From positions 1-6,548 of the forward strand of contig JACCYX010000170.1 of the NCBI GenBank assembly GCA_013696265.1: DNA of 6,548 nucleotides. The letters are read 5' to 3'. Each line of letters opens with the position of its first letter. The stretch's first letter is position 1. Origin of the DNA: Chloroflexia bacterium. Lineage in GTDB: Bacteria; Chloroflexota; Chloroflexia; Thermomicrobiales; UBA6265. The notes beneath the pieces were generated by a model, which was not told where the DNA came from, did no database searches, and saw nothing but the letters and a program-made list of their open reading frames with translations. A program made the translations under genes and the position numbers. Positions 1 to 5,629 of the stretch are shown piece by piece.

Positions 1-1
1 C

Positions 2-385
2 ACCGGGTTCGAGCGGGGCATCCTCGGCGGCATCCGGCCGGGAAAGATCGACGCCGCGACCCTCTCGCCGGTTGAGCGAACGCTCCAGGAGGCGGCGTCG
101 CGCGTCGCCAGCGGCTGGTCCGAGCCGTTGACGTCGCACCTCCAGCGGTTCGGCGGTGGTACGGCGATGGTGTTCGAATGGAGCGACGGTGGTGGGGATC
201 GGCTCGCCGTCGCCGCCAGATCGTTCGAGAACGGCCGGACCGACATCGTCAGGCTGTCGAGCGCGGCGGCCGGTTCGACCCCACCACCCCCGAAGTTGCT
301 CCACCAGTGGTCCGCCTTGCCGAGCACCGACCAGTTGACTCTCGGCCTCCGGGTGGCGATGGAGTCCGCCGAACGAGGCGGCTGA
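2..385 (+). CDS. 3' end of an unrecognised protein (partial)
   Basis: An open frame runs in from the left edge and stops at a TGA at 383-385, giving the last 127 residues of a protein whose start lies outside the window. I do not recognise the family. The visible part has a helix-forming, charged stretch (about residues 20-50 of the fragment), a strand-like segment TAMVFEW (54-60), a glycine-rich turn, and another strand-like region up to about residue 85. A proline run (PPPP, 94-97) follows, then a short amphipathic tail ending ERGG. I see no membrane helix, cysteine motif or catalytic signature. The codon pattern is strongly GC-biased at third positions, which supports real coding. It is separated from the transporter genes by 210 bases with a promoter candidate, so it is probably a separate transcription unit. 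The existence of the gene is fairly secure; its function is unknown. Confidence 0.6.
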   Translation, partial: TGFERGILGGIRPGKIDAATLSPVERTLQEAASRVASGWSEPLTSHLQRFGGGTAMVFEWSDGGGDRLAVAARSFENGRTDIVRLSSAAAGSTPPPPKLLHQWSALPSTDQLTLGLRVAMESAERGG

Positions 386-423
386 TTCGCCGTGCGGGTG
401 AAACCGCCGCGCGCCGCCGATGC

Positions 424-432
424 TGGTACAAT
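424..432 (+). promoter_or_regulatory. Candidate extended -10 promoter element upstream of tctC
   Basis: TGGTACAAT matches the extended -10 form TGnTATAAT with one mismatch in the hexamer. It lies 39 bases past the stop of the upstream gene and 163 bases before the tctC start. No convincing -35 hexamer sits 16-18 bases upstream, although extended -10 promoters can do without one. If used, transcription would start near 438-441 and give a leader of about 155 nucleotides. This is a match by eye only. Confidence 0.35.
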
Positions 433-446
433 CGGATCACTGTTAT

Positions 447-534
447 CTGGAATCGCAGAGTGCCGCCGGGAGCCGGATTGACCGGTTTCGAGGTGTCCGA
501 TGCACCCGTGTTGTGGGCGCGTTGGCGATTCCAG
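447..534 (+). repeat. Perfect 10+10 inverted repeat in the putative tctC leader
   Basis: CTGGAATCGC at 447-456 is perfectly complementary to GCGATTCCAG at 525-534, with 68 bases between the arms. The enclosed part contains a smaller stem: GAGCCGG near 469 can pair with CCGGTTTC near 482, with one bulge and one wobble. A weaker GCACCC/GGGCGC pairing lies near 502-520. If transcription begins at the -10 candidate just upstream, the long stem would close a multi-branched leader. I do not recognise a known riboswitch class. A chance match of this length at this spacing is uncommon but possible. Confidence 0.4.
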
Positions 535-595
535 GACATCGTGTCTTTGCCTGGACCGGGGGCAGCCTCCGGGCGGGCTAATGGAGAGGTGACGG

Positions 596-1642
596 ATGGA
601 AACCAGGGAATCCGCAGGGTTGACCAGGCGGCTGGCGGTCGCCGCGGTCAGTTGCCTGATGGTTATCGGCTCATTCGTGCCAGTGGCTACGGTGATGGCC
701 CAAGATTGCGAATGGCCATCGGGAACGTTGCAGCTCATGGCCCCGGCGGCGGCCGGTGGCGGCTGGGATACGACGGCCCGTGAACTCCAGCGCGTGCTGG
801 GCGAGGAAGGCATCGTCGAAGGCGATGTCGAAGTCTTCAACGTCGAAGGCGCCGGCGGCACCATCGGACTCTCCGAATTGGTGAGCGAACACGCTGGCGA
901 CGAGAACATGTTGATGGTGATGGGCCTCGTCATGATTGGCGGCATCGGGCTCAATCAATCGCCGGTCACGCTCGACCAGGTGACGCCGATCGCCCAGTTG
1001 ACCGGCGAATACGAAGTCATCGTGGTCCCGGCCGATTCGCCGTACCAGACGCTCGACGACCTGATCGTCGATTTCGAGGCCGATCCAACCGCCATCAGTT
1101 GGGGCGGTGGCTCGGCGGGCGGCACCGATCACCTGCTCATCGCGCTGATGGCTCAGCAACTCGGGATCGACCCGGTGACGGTCAACTACGTGGCCTTCTC
1201 CGGCGGCGGCGAAGCCCTCGCCTCCGTGCTGGGTGGGCAGACGACGGCGGGCGTCTCCGGACTCGGCGAGTGGGCGGCCCAAATCGAATCCGGCGAACTC
1301 CGGGCGTTGGCCATCTCCGGCCGCGCCGATTCAGCCGATGGCGCCACGCCGGTGGCCGAAGGCGACCTCGGCGCGTCGATCCCGACCCTGCAGGACCAGG
1401 GTATCGACCTCGAACTGGCGAACTGGCGCGGCATCGTCGCCCCGCCCGAGATCTCCCCGGAGTCCACGGCCTGCATCATCGCCGCCTTCGACGAGCTCAA
1501 CGCCTCCGAAGGCTGGCAGGCGACCATCGAGCAGTATGGCTGGAGCAACCTCTACCTGGCCGGCGATGAGTTCGATGTCTATCTCGACGAGCAGATCGTG
1601 ACCATCAACCAAACCCTGACGGAACTCGGACTGATCGGATGA
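596..1642 (+). CDS. tctC: TTT-family substrate-binding protein TctC
   Basis: This 348-residue extracytoplasmic solute receptor of the tripartite tricarboxylate transporter family binds an organic anion and delivers it to the TctA/TctB membrane subunits. The N-terminus is a signal sequence: RR at 11-12, a hydrophobic core at about 13-34, and a probable cleavage after VMA at 35. There is no good lipobox; Cys38 is preceded by AQD. Family hallmarks in order are the APAAAGGGWD segment (49-58) where the ligand pocket begins, NVEGAGGTIG (82-91), the WGGGSAGGTDH loop (169-179), the IPTLQDQGID motif (262-271), WRGIVAPPEISPE (277-289), and a C-terminal helix ending LTELGLIG. Length is typical or slightly long for the family. 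Cys38 and Cys293 could form a disulfide in the exported protein. The ATG at 596 has GGAGAGG at 583-589, six bases upstream. Family members carry citrate and other carboxylates or aromatic acids, so the substrate cannot be read from sequence. The family assignment is secure. Confidence 0.93.
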   Translation: METRESAGLTRRLAVAAVSCLMVIGSFVPVATVMAQDCEWPSGTLQLMAPAAAGGGWDTTARELQRVLGEEGIVEGDVEVFNVEGAGGTIGLSELVSEHAGDENMLMVMGLVMIGGIGLNQSPVTLDQVTPIAQLTGEYEVIVVPADSPYQTLDDLIVDFEADPTAISWGGGSAGGTDHLLIALMAQQLGIDPVTVNYVAFSGGGEALASVLGGQTTAGVSGLGEWAAQIESGELRALAISGRADSADGATPVAEGDLGASIPTLQDQGIDLELANWRGIVAPPEISPESTACIIAAFDELNASEGWQATIEQYGWSNLYLAGDEFDVYLDEQIVTINQTLTELGLIG

Positions 1643-1662
1643 TCCCGTTGCGTCCAACACCC

Positions 1663-1743
1663 TTTGTCATTCCGACGAAGGAGGAATCTTGGTCCTTGCT
1701 AAAGGGCCGACACGAAGATTCCTCGCAAGCTCGGAATGACAAA
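1663..1743. repeat. 81-base imperfect palindrome between tctC and tctB
   Basis: The outer arms TTTGTCATTCCGA (1663-1675) and TCGGAATGACAAA (1731-1743) are perfectly complementary over 13 bases. The inner arms GAGGAATCTT (1681-1690) and AAGATTCCTC (1715-1724) are complementary over 10 bases. They are separated by an unpaired 5- versus 6-base bulge (1676-1680, 1725-1730). The tip adds GGTCCTT (1691-1697) pairing with AAGGGCC (1702-1708) through one G-T wobble, closing on a four-base loop. The whole can fold into one long hairpin starting 21 bases after the tctC stop. From memory, palindromes with a GTCATTCCGA...GAGGAATCT core are dispersed through many genomes, including Chloroflexota, so this looks like a mobile or REP-like insertion. 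It may shield or terminate the 3' end of the tctC message. Confidence 0.75.
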
Positions 1744-1773
1744 ATGGTGACGACGCAGTAATCCGGCGACCAT

Positions 1774-1794
1774 GGCAGGGCCTTTGGCCCCGCC
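1774..1794 (+). promoter_or_regulatory. GC-rich hairpin just upstream of tctB
   Basis: GGC-A-GGGCC, loop TTT, GGCCC-C-GCC folds into a stem of eight G-C pairs with a single A/C mismatch and a three-base loop. It is not followed by a T-run, so it does not look like an intrinsic terminator. It ends 12 bases before the tctB ribosome binding site at 1807-1810 and, together with the 81-base palindrome, could lower read-through or protect message ends. No trans-acting factor is suggested by the sequence. Confidence 0.4.
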
Positions 1795-1815
1795 TAGATG
1801 ACGTGCGGAGTTGCC

Positions 1816-2373
1816 ATGACCGCCGAACCCGCCGACGTTCCCAACTCAGCTGTGGATGAGCCGTCGACACCGCCGGCACCGTCCGGATTGACACGCTACG
1901 CCGAAATCCTGGTGGCGAAAGGTGTCGTGGCCATGGGCATCGTGATCCTGATCGACACCCAGGACATCTCCGTGCCGAGGGCGTTCGCGAGCGTTGGTCC
2001 ACGGGTCGTGCCCACGATTGTCGGCTGGGGACTCGTCACGATTGGGATGTGGTACTCCATCGATGTCCTGCGCGGGAAGACCGCCGCGCCCGCGGGTGAT
2101 TCGGAAGACGCCGATCCAACCCTGCCCGCCGACTGGGCGGTGCTCGGGGGACTTGCCATCGCGCTGGTGGCTTACGCCGTGCTCATGGAGCCAGCGGGAT
2201 TCGTGATCGCCAGCGCCGCGTTGTTCGTGATGGCGACGTTCGTCATGGGAAGCCGGCAAGTGGTGCGGGACGCCGCGATTGGCGTCGTCGTCTCGGTCAT
2301 CACCTTCCTCGTTTTCAGCGAGTGGCTCGGGATCCGACTGCCAGCGGGCCTGCTGGAGCCGATCTTCGGATGA
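1816..2373 (+). CDS. tctB: TTT-family small membrane subunit TctB
   Basis: This 185-residue membrane protein matches the small subunit of tripartite tricarboxylate transporters (TctB/DUF1468), which partners TctA in the cytoplasmic membrane. About 27 polar, proline-rich N-terminal residues precede a first helix (about 28-46). A second helix (about 64-86) follows a GPRVVP motif resembling the family's GP..fP signature. An acidic loop (about 90-105) follows, then three closely packed helices at about 107-124, 126-144 and 152-168. The C-terminal EWLGIRLPAGLLEPI matches the family's typical LP-G ending. I chose the ATG at 1816 because GGAG at 1807-1810 sits five bases upstream. An in-frame ATG at 1798 has no such site and would add six residues. 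The gene begins 173 bases after tctC, across the palindrome, and ends 31 bases before tctA. TctB subunits diverge quickly, so the call rests on topology, motifs and position. Confidence 0.85.
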   Translation: MTAEPADVPNSAVDEPSTPPAPSGLTRYAEILVAKGVVAMGIVILIDTQDISVPRAFASVGPRVVPTIVGWGLVTIGMWYSIDVLRGKTAAPAGDSEDADPTLPADWAVLGGLAIALVAYAVLMEPAGFVIASAALFVMATFVMGSRQVVRDAAIGVVVSVITFLVFSEWLGIRLPAGLLEPIFG

Positions 2374-2404
2374 CATCGGGCGCGCATGGGGAGACGTGGG
2401 GCTG

Positions 2405-3922
2405 ATGGATTCGCTGTCGAACCTGGCCGATGGATTCAGCGTTGCCCTCACGCCCGAGAATCTGCTCTGGGCGCTGGTGGGGGTTTTCCTGGGAACGCTC
2501 GTAGGCGTGTTGCCAGGGATCGGTCCCGCCCTGACCGTGGCTCTCCTGCTGCCGGTCACCTACTCGCTCGAACCGATCCAGGCCTTCATCATGTTCGCCG
2601 GCATCTACTACGGCGGGATGTACGGCGGTTCGACGACCTCGATCCTGCTAAACACGCCGGGGGAATCGGCATCGATCATCACCGCCCTCGAAGGCAACCG
2701 GATGGCGAAGCGCGGCCGGGGCGCCGCCGCCCTGTCCACGGCCGCGATCGGTTCGTTCGTGGCCGGGACGATCGCGACACTGGGCCTGACCTTCCTCGCC
2801 CCGGTCATGGCCGACGTCGCGCTCAACTTCGGACCAGCCGAGTACCTGGCCCTAATCATCCTCGCCTTCACCGCAATCACGGCGTTACTCGGCTCGTCGC
2901 TGGTGCGCGGCCTGGTAAGCCTCTTCTTCGGGCTCGCAATCGGCCTGATCGGGATCGATGCCCTGACCGGGCAGCCGCGATTCACCTTCGGCAACCAGCA
3001 CCTGCTCAACGGCGTCGATGTCGTCACCGTCGCGGTTGGTCTCTTTGCGGTGGGCGAGACGCTGTGGGTGGCCTCCCGGATGCGGCACGACAAGGCGGAT
3101 GTCGAGCCGATCAAGGGCTCGTTGTGGATGACGAAGGACGACTGGCGGCGGTCCTGGAAACCGTGGCTTCGGGGCACGGCGATCGGGTTCCCGATTGGCA
3201 GCCTGCCGGCGGGCGGCGCCGAAATCCCGACCTTCCTCTCCTATTCGCTGGAAAAGAAACTCACCGACCATCCGGAAGAATTTGGCAAGGGTGCGATCGA
3301 GGGCGTGGCCGGACCGGAAGCGGCGAACAACGCCTCGGCGGCCGGGGTGCTCGTGCCCCTGCTGACGCTCGGCTTGCCCACGTCCGCGACGGCGGCGATC
3401 ATGCTCGCCGCCTTCCAGCGCTACAACATCCAGCCCGGACCCCAGCTCTTCGACCGCAACCCGGACCTGGTGTGGGGCCTGATCGCCAGCCTCTACATCG
3501 GGAACTTGATGCTGCTGGTGCTGAATCTGCCCCTGGTTGGGCTGTGGGTAAAGCTGCTCTCCATCCCGCGCCCATTGCTCTACGGCGGGATCCTGGTCTT
3601 CGCGGGGCTCGGGACCTGGGCTCAGAGCCAGTCCGTCACCGGACTGGTCGTGCTCTACGCGATTGGGATCGTCGGCTACCTGATGCGCCGGTTCGACATT
3701 CCGGTGGGTCCGGCGGTGGTTGGCGGTATCCTTGGGCCGGAGGCCGAAACGCATTTCCGCCGGGCGATGCAGATCAGCCAGGGTGACGCGTCGGTCTTCG
3801 TCACGCGGCCCCTCTCCGCCACGATCCTGGCCGTGGCCGTCGTCCTCATCTTCGGTCCGCGGGTCTGGAGACTGTGGCAACGGCATCGAGGCGGGAACAC
3901 CGGTGGCCTCGCTACCGAATAA
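2405..3922 (+). CDS. tctA: TTT-family large membrane subunit TctA
   Basis: This 505-residue polytopic protein is the transport-catalysing subunit of a tripartite tricarboxylate transporter, moving the TctC-delivered ligand inward with ion symport. Length fits the family (about 500). Signatures in order: GTLVGVLPGIGP (30-41), YYGGMYGGSTTSILLNTPGE (68-87), a positively charged loop after about 98, and roughly nine to twelve hydrophobic segments overall. The second half repeats the pattern with PAGGAEIPTFLSY (268-280), GVAGPEAANNASAAG (300-314), PLLTLGLPTSATAA (318-331) and IQPGPQLF (342-349). Most relatives I recall have LGIPGS where this protein reads LGLPTS, so Thr326 replaces a usually conserved glycine. 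The start is the ATG at 2405: GGGGAG at 2388-2393 lies 11 bases upstream, and a GTG at 2396 is a possible alternative. A longer in-frame extension back into tctB is rejected because it lacks transporter sequence. The family call is secure; the substrate is unknown. Confidence 0.94.
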   Translation: MDSLSNLADGFSVALTPENLLWALVGVFLGTLVGVLPGIGPALTVALLLPVTYSLEPIQAFIMFAGIYYGGMYGGSTTSILLNTPGESASIITALEGNRMAKRGRGAAALSTAAIGSFVAGTIATLGLTFLAPVMADVALNFGPAEYLALIILAFTAITALLGSSLVRGLVSLFFGLAIGLIGIDALTGQPRFTFGNQHLLNGVDVVTVAVGLFAVGETLWVASRMRHDKADVEPIKGSLWMTKDDWRRSWKPWLRGTAIGFPIGSLPAGGAEIPTFLSYSLEKKLTDHPEEFGKGAIEGVAGPEAANNASAAGVLVPLLTLGLPTSATAAIMLAAFQRYNIQPGPQLFDRNPDLVWGLIASLYIGNLMLLVLNLPLVGLWVKLLSIPRPLLYGGILVFAGLGTWAQSQSVTGLVVLYAIGIVGYLMRRFDIPVGPAVVGGILGPEAETHFRRAMQISQGDASVFVTRPLSATILAVAVVLIFGPRVWRLWQRHRGGNTGGLATE

Positions 3923-3943
3923 TCGACTCCACGGGAGTGCCTG

Positions 3944-4222
3944 ATGAGCCTGTTGCGCCGCGTGTTCGTGTCGTTCGTCGTTCTCTTCGATATTCTCGGG
4001 TTCGGGATCATCTTCATCATTATGTCGAATACGTCGCCATCGGATCAGGGTGACTTGAACTACATGGTGGAGGGCGACGCCGTCTTCGGCAGTGTGGTCG
4101 GCCTCGTCGGGGTCGTCGCCAACATGGGCTTGGCCCTGGTCCTCTTGCGGGGCAGCCTGGCGACACGGCGGCTCGAAGCGGAGCGCCGACCGGAAAGTCG
4201 CACACGAATTACCGGGGAGTGA
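3944..4222 (+). CDS. Small two-helix membrane protein of unknown function
   Basis: This 92-residue protein has a basic N-terminus (RR at 5-6), a strongly hydrophobic helix at about 7-27, an acidic polar loop at 28-46 (SDQGDLNYMVEGD), a second helix at about 47-69, and a highly charged, arginine-rich tail. By the positive-inside rule both ends should face the cytoplasm and the short loop should be outside. I do not recognise the family. The ATG at 3944 has GGGAG at 3933-3937, six bases upstream, which supports real translation. It starts 21 bases after tctA and ends 4 bases before the kelch gene, so it is very likely in the same operon. It could be an accessory or stabilising subunit of the transporter, or a membrane partner of the exported kelch protein; neither role is shown by the sequence. 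Confidence 0.75.
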   Translation: MSLLRRVFVSFVVLFDILGFGIIFIIMSNTSPSDQGDLNYMVEGDAVFGSVVGLVGVVANMGLALVLLRGSLATRRLEAERRPESRTRITGE

Positions 4223-4226
4223 TGGA

Positions 4227-5228
4227 ATGAACGTCCAATCGCGTTTACCAGGTGTGACGTCGGTGACAATCTCCCGCCGGACCCTGACCGCCCTCCTTGG
4301 TGTGCCACTCTTGCTGCGTCCCGGATCGACAGCCTTGGAACAGGTTGATCCGGCTTGGCAGACTACCGCGCCGATCCCGGCGCCGGGATCGGAGTTTTCG
4401 GCGGCGGTTGTCGACGGCGTGATTTATGTCGCTGGTGGCTTCGATGTCGAGTCGAGGCTCTTCGCGTTCGACACTTCGACGGCGGCGTGGACCGAACGCG
4501 CGGCACTTCCAGAGCCACGGCATCACGCCGGTTTGGCGGCGCTGGACGGATATGTGTATTTGGCCGGCGGACACGACCACGAGAGCCAGGCCGTGGATAC
4601 GTGTTGGCGATACGACCCGGCCCAGGATGCGTGGGAGGAACTGCCGCCCTTGCCCCAGGGCTCGCGCGGTGCGCTCGGCCTGGCCGCGCTGGACGGGAAG
4701 GTCTACGCGGTGGGCGGTTCGTCCGGAGACCTCAGCGGCCCGGCCACGGCCGACTGTGCCTGTTTCGATCCGGCAACGATGGCGTGGACGGCTCTTGAAC
4801 CGATGCCGACCGCGCGCGAGCATCTTGCCGTCGCCGCTGCTTCCGGTGTGCTGGTGGCGGTCGGCGGAAGGAACGGCGGAGACGTTGGTGACGGGATGGC
4901 GGGGGCGACCGAGGTGTTCGACACGGGAACAGCGTCTTGGAGCGCCGGCTCACCATTGCCCGTGCCCAGATCGGGAATGGGTGTTGCTTCCGCCGTTGAA
5001 GAAATCATCGTGATCGGAGGTGAAGGTATCGAAGGACTCTACGCCGATGTCAGTCGGTACGATCCGGTAGCCAACGTTTGGGACGCGTTGCCGTCGCTCC
5101 CCGCCGGCCGTCACGGCGCGGCGGCGGCGTACGTGGATGGTCTGCTCTACGTGATCGGAGGCAGCACCCTCGCCTTCGACATCCAAAGCGTGGCGGACGT
5201 CAGCGTGTTGGAGATCGATGCGGGCTGA
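4227..5228 (+). CDS. Exported six-repeat kelch beta-propeller protein
   Basis: This 333-residue protein is built of six kelch units. Each has a tryptophan (44, 88, 136, 187, 238, 285), a P-containing turn, usually an arginine, an aliphatic-AxxDGxxYV strand, and a Gly-Gly pair (70-71, 114-115, 163-164, 213-214, 264-265, 311-312). Unit spacing is 44-51 residues, as expected for a six-bladed propeller. The N-terminus has SRRTLT at 16-21 followed by a short hydrophobic stretch to about 30, matching a twin-arginine (Tat) signal, so it should be folded in the cytoplasm and then exported. Cleavage is uncertain, around 34-40. The ATG at 4227 has GGGGAG at 4214-4219, inside the last codons of the preceding gene, suggesting translational coupling. 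Kelch propellers bind ligands or proteins and some are enzymes, such as the galactose-oxidase and NanM mutarotase types. I see no metal site that would settle it. Lying downstream of the transporter suggests a role in ligand handling, which is inference. Confidence 0.88.
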   Translation: MNVQSRLPGVTSVTISRRTLTALLGVPLLLRPGSTALEQVDPAWQTTAPIPAPGSEFSAAVVDGVIYVAGGFDVESRLFAFDTSTAAWTERAALPEPRHHAGLAALDGYVYLAGGHDHESQAVDTCWRYDPAQDAWEELPPLPQGSRGALGLAALDGKVYAVGGSSGDLSGPATADCACFDPATMAWTALEPMPTAREHLAVAAASGVLVAVGGRNGGDVGDGMAGATEVFDTGTASWSAGSPLPVPRSGMGVASAVEEIIVIGGEGIEGLYADVSRYDPVANVWDALPSLPAGRHGAAAAYVDGLLYVIGGSTLAFDIQSVADVSVLEIDAG

Positions 5229-5232
5229 TCAG
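5225..5232. other. Abutting convergent stop codons inside an 8-base palindrome
   Basis: CTGATCAG reads the same on both strands. Its TGA (5226-5228) ends the rightward kelch gene and its TCA (5229-5231) is the TGA that ends the leftward ChaB gene. The two coding regions meet with no intergenic base, so any transcription terminator for either gene must lie inside the other gene or further on. No hairpin with a T-run is visible near the junction. Confidence 0.85.
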
Positions 5233-5444
5233 GCGTCGTCAGATTTCCCCTGGACCCAATCTCCCTCCTTGTTCTTGTGGTACTTCTCCTTGACCGCGCC
5301 CCAGGCAACCCGGTGGGAGCGCGCCTCGTCGTGGTCGTACTGGTCCCAGGCGCTGTTGAAGGCTTCCTTGTAGATATCCTGGGCGTGATCCGGGAGATTG
5401 TCCTTGACGCTGTCCGGAAGCTCCGAACGCCGGTCGTACGGCAT
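5229..5444 (-). CDS. chaB: ChaB-family protein
   Basis: This 71-residue acidic/basic soluble protein matches the ChaB family (E. coli ChaB is about 76 residues). It opens MPYDRRSELPDSVKDNLP, then HAQDIYKEAFNSAWDQY (20-36), the most conserved stretch, and after a short gap HRVAWGAVKEKYHKN (44-58), all as in the family. The insert between the two helical parts is short (DHDEARS). No membrane helix or signal peptide is present, so it should be cytoplasmic. ChaB was named as a regulator of the ChaA cation/proton antiporter in enterobacteria; in other bacteria ChaB genes are often solitary and thought to be stress-related. No chaA is in this window. The start is ATG at 5444-5442, with GAGGAGGG at 5460-5453 eight bases upstream. 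The frame stays open far upstream, but that part overlaps the peptidase-like gene and is not coding. The peptidase-like gene lies upstream on the same strand, 185 bases away. Confidence 0.93.
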   Translation of the reverse strand: MPYDRRSELPDSVKDNLPDHAQDIYKEAFNSAWDQYDHDEARSHRVAWGAVKEKYHKNKEGDWVQGKSDDA

Positions 5445-5492
5445 CGGGCGATCCCTCCTCTGGATGTGAACTGTGGCGAGTACGCGGCGGGA

Positions 5493-5542
5493 GATCAGGG
5501 CGGACCAGGGGCGTTCCGCGCGCCGGGGGATCAGGGCGGACC
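5493..5542. repeat. Two 14-base direct repeats upstream of chaB
   Basis: GATCAGGGCGGACC occurs at 5493-5506 and again at 5529-5542, a period of 36 bases. The second copy, with the bases after it, contains a compact hairpin ATCAGG (5530-5535), five-base loop, CCTGAT (5541-5546). Both copies lie in the non-coding spacer upstream of chaB on its strand. Two copies are too few for a CRISPR array. They may be operator half-sites for a regulator or fragments of a dispersed repeat. Confidence 0.6.
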
Positions 5543-5599
5543 TGATTCGACCGTGAACCGGTACTTCCTCACCGCAGTCTGGTCGAATCAGGTTCGCCC
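5534..5599. repeat. Long inverted repeat between the peptidase-like gene and chaB
   Basis: The arm 5534-5552 (GGGCGGACCTGATTCGACC) pairs with 5581-5599 (GGTCGAATCAGGTTCGCCC) over 19 positions. The only imperfection is 5539 against 5594, a G-T wobble on the plus strand and an A/C mismatch on the minus strand. The loop is 28 bases. The repeat starts 31 bases past the stop of the leftward peptidase-like gene and could end its transcript, but no T-run follows on the minus strand. Because one arm overlaps the 14-base direct repeat, it may instead be a remnant of a small palindromic element. Confidence 0.7.
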
Positions 5600-5629
5600 G
5601 TACGGAAATTGCTTCCGCCAGAATCTGGA

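Noticed and set aside
478..506. TTGACC at 478-483 as a -35 element
   Set aside because: The bases about 17 positions downstream (TGCACC) do not resemble a -10 element, and the hexamer takes part in a leader stem instead.
1663..1743. Palindrome as a standard intrinsic terminator
   Set aside because: The descending arm is followed by AAAA and then mixed sequence rather than a T-run on the plus strand, and related genes continue downstream. A terminator or attenuator role is possible but not shown.
1798..1815. Alternative tctB start at the ATG at 1798
   Set aside because: No ribosome binding site precedes it, whereas GGAG sits five bases before the in-frame ATG at 1816.
2396..2404. GTG at 2396 as the tctA start
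   Set aside because: The GGGGAG site would be only two bases away, too close. The ATG three codons later is preferred, although 11 bases is slightly long.
2386..3786. A 466-codon frame overlapping tctA on the same strand
   Set aside because: Its translation is a low-complexity Arg/Gly/Ala/Pro shadow of the real tctA frame, which carries all family motifs.
2885..3886. A 333-codon open frame antisense to tctA, and similar long antisense frames under tctC and tctB
   Set aside because: Long antisense frames are expected in GC-rich coding DNA. Their products are rich in Arg, His, Pro and Gln, with no recognisable domain, and the sense strand encodes clear transporter subunits.
5493..5542. Possible CRISPR repeats
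   Set aside because: There are only two copies of a 14-base unit, with no further spacers and no cas genes.
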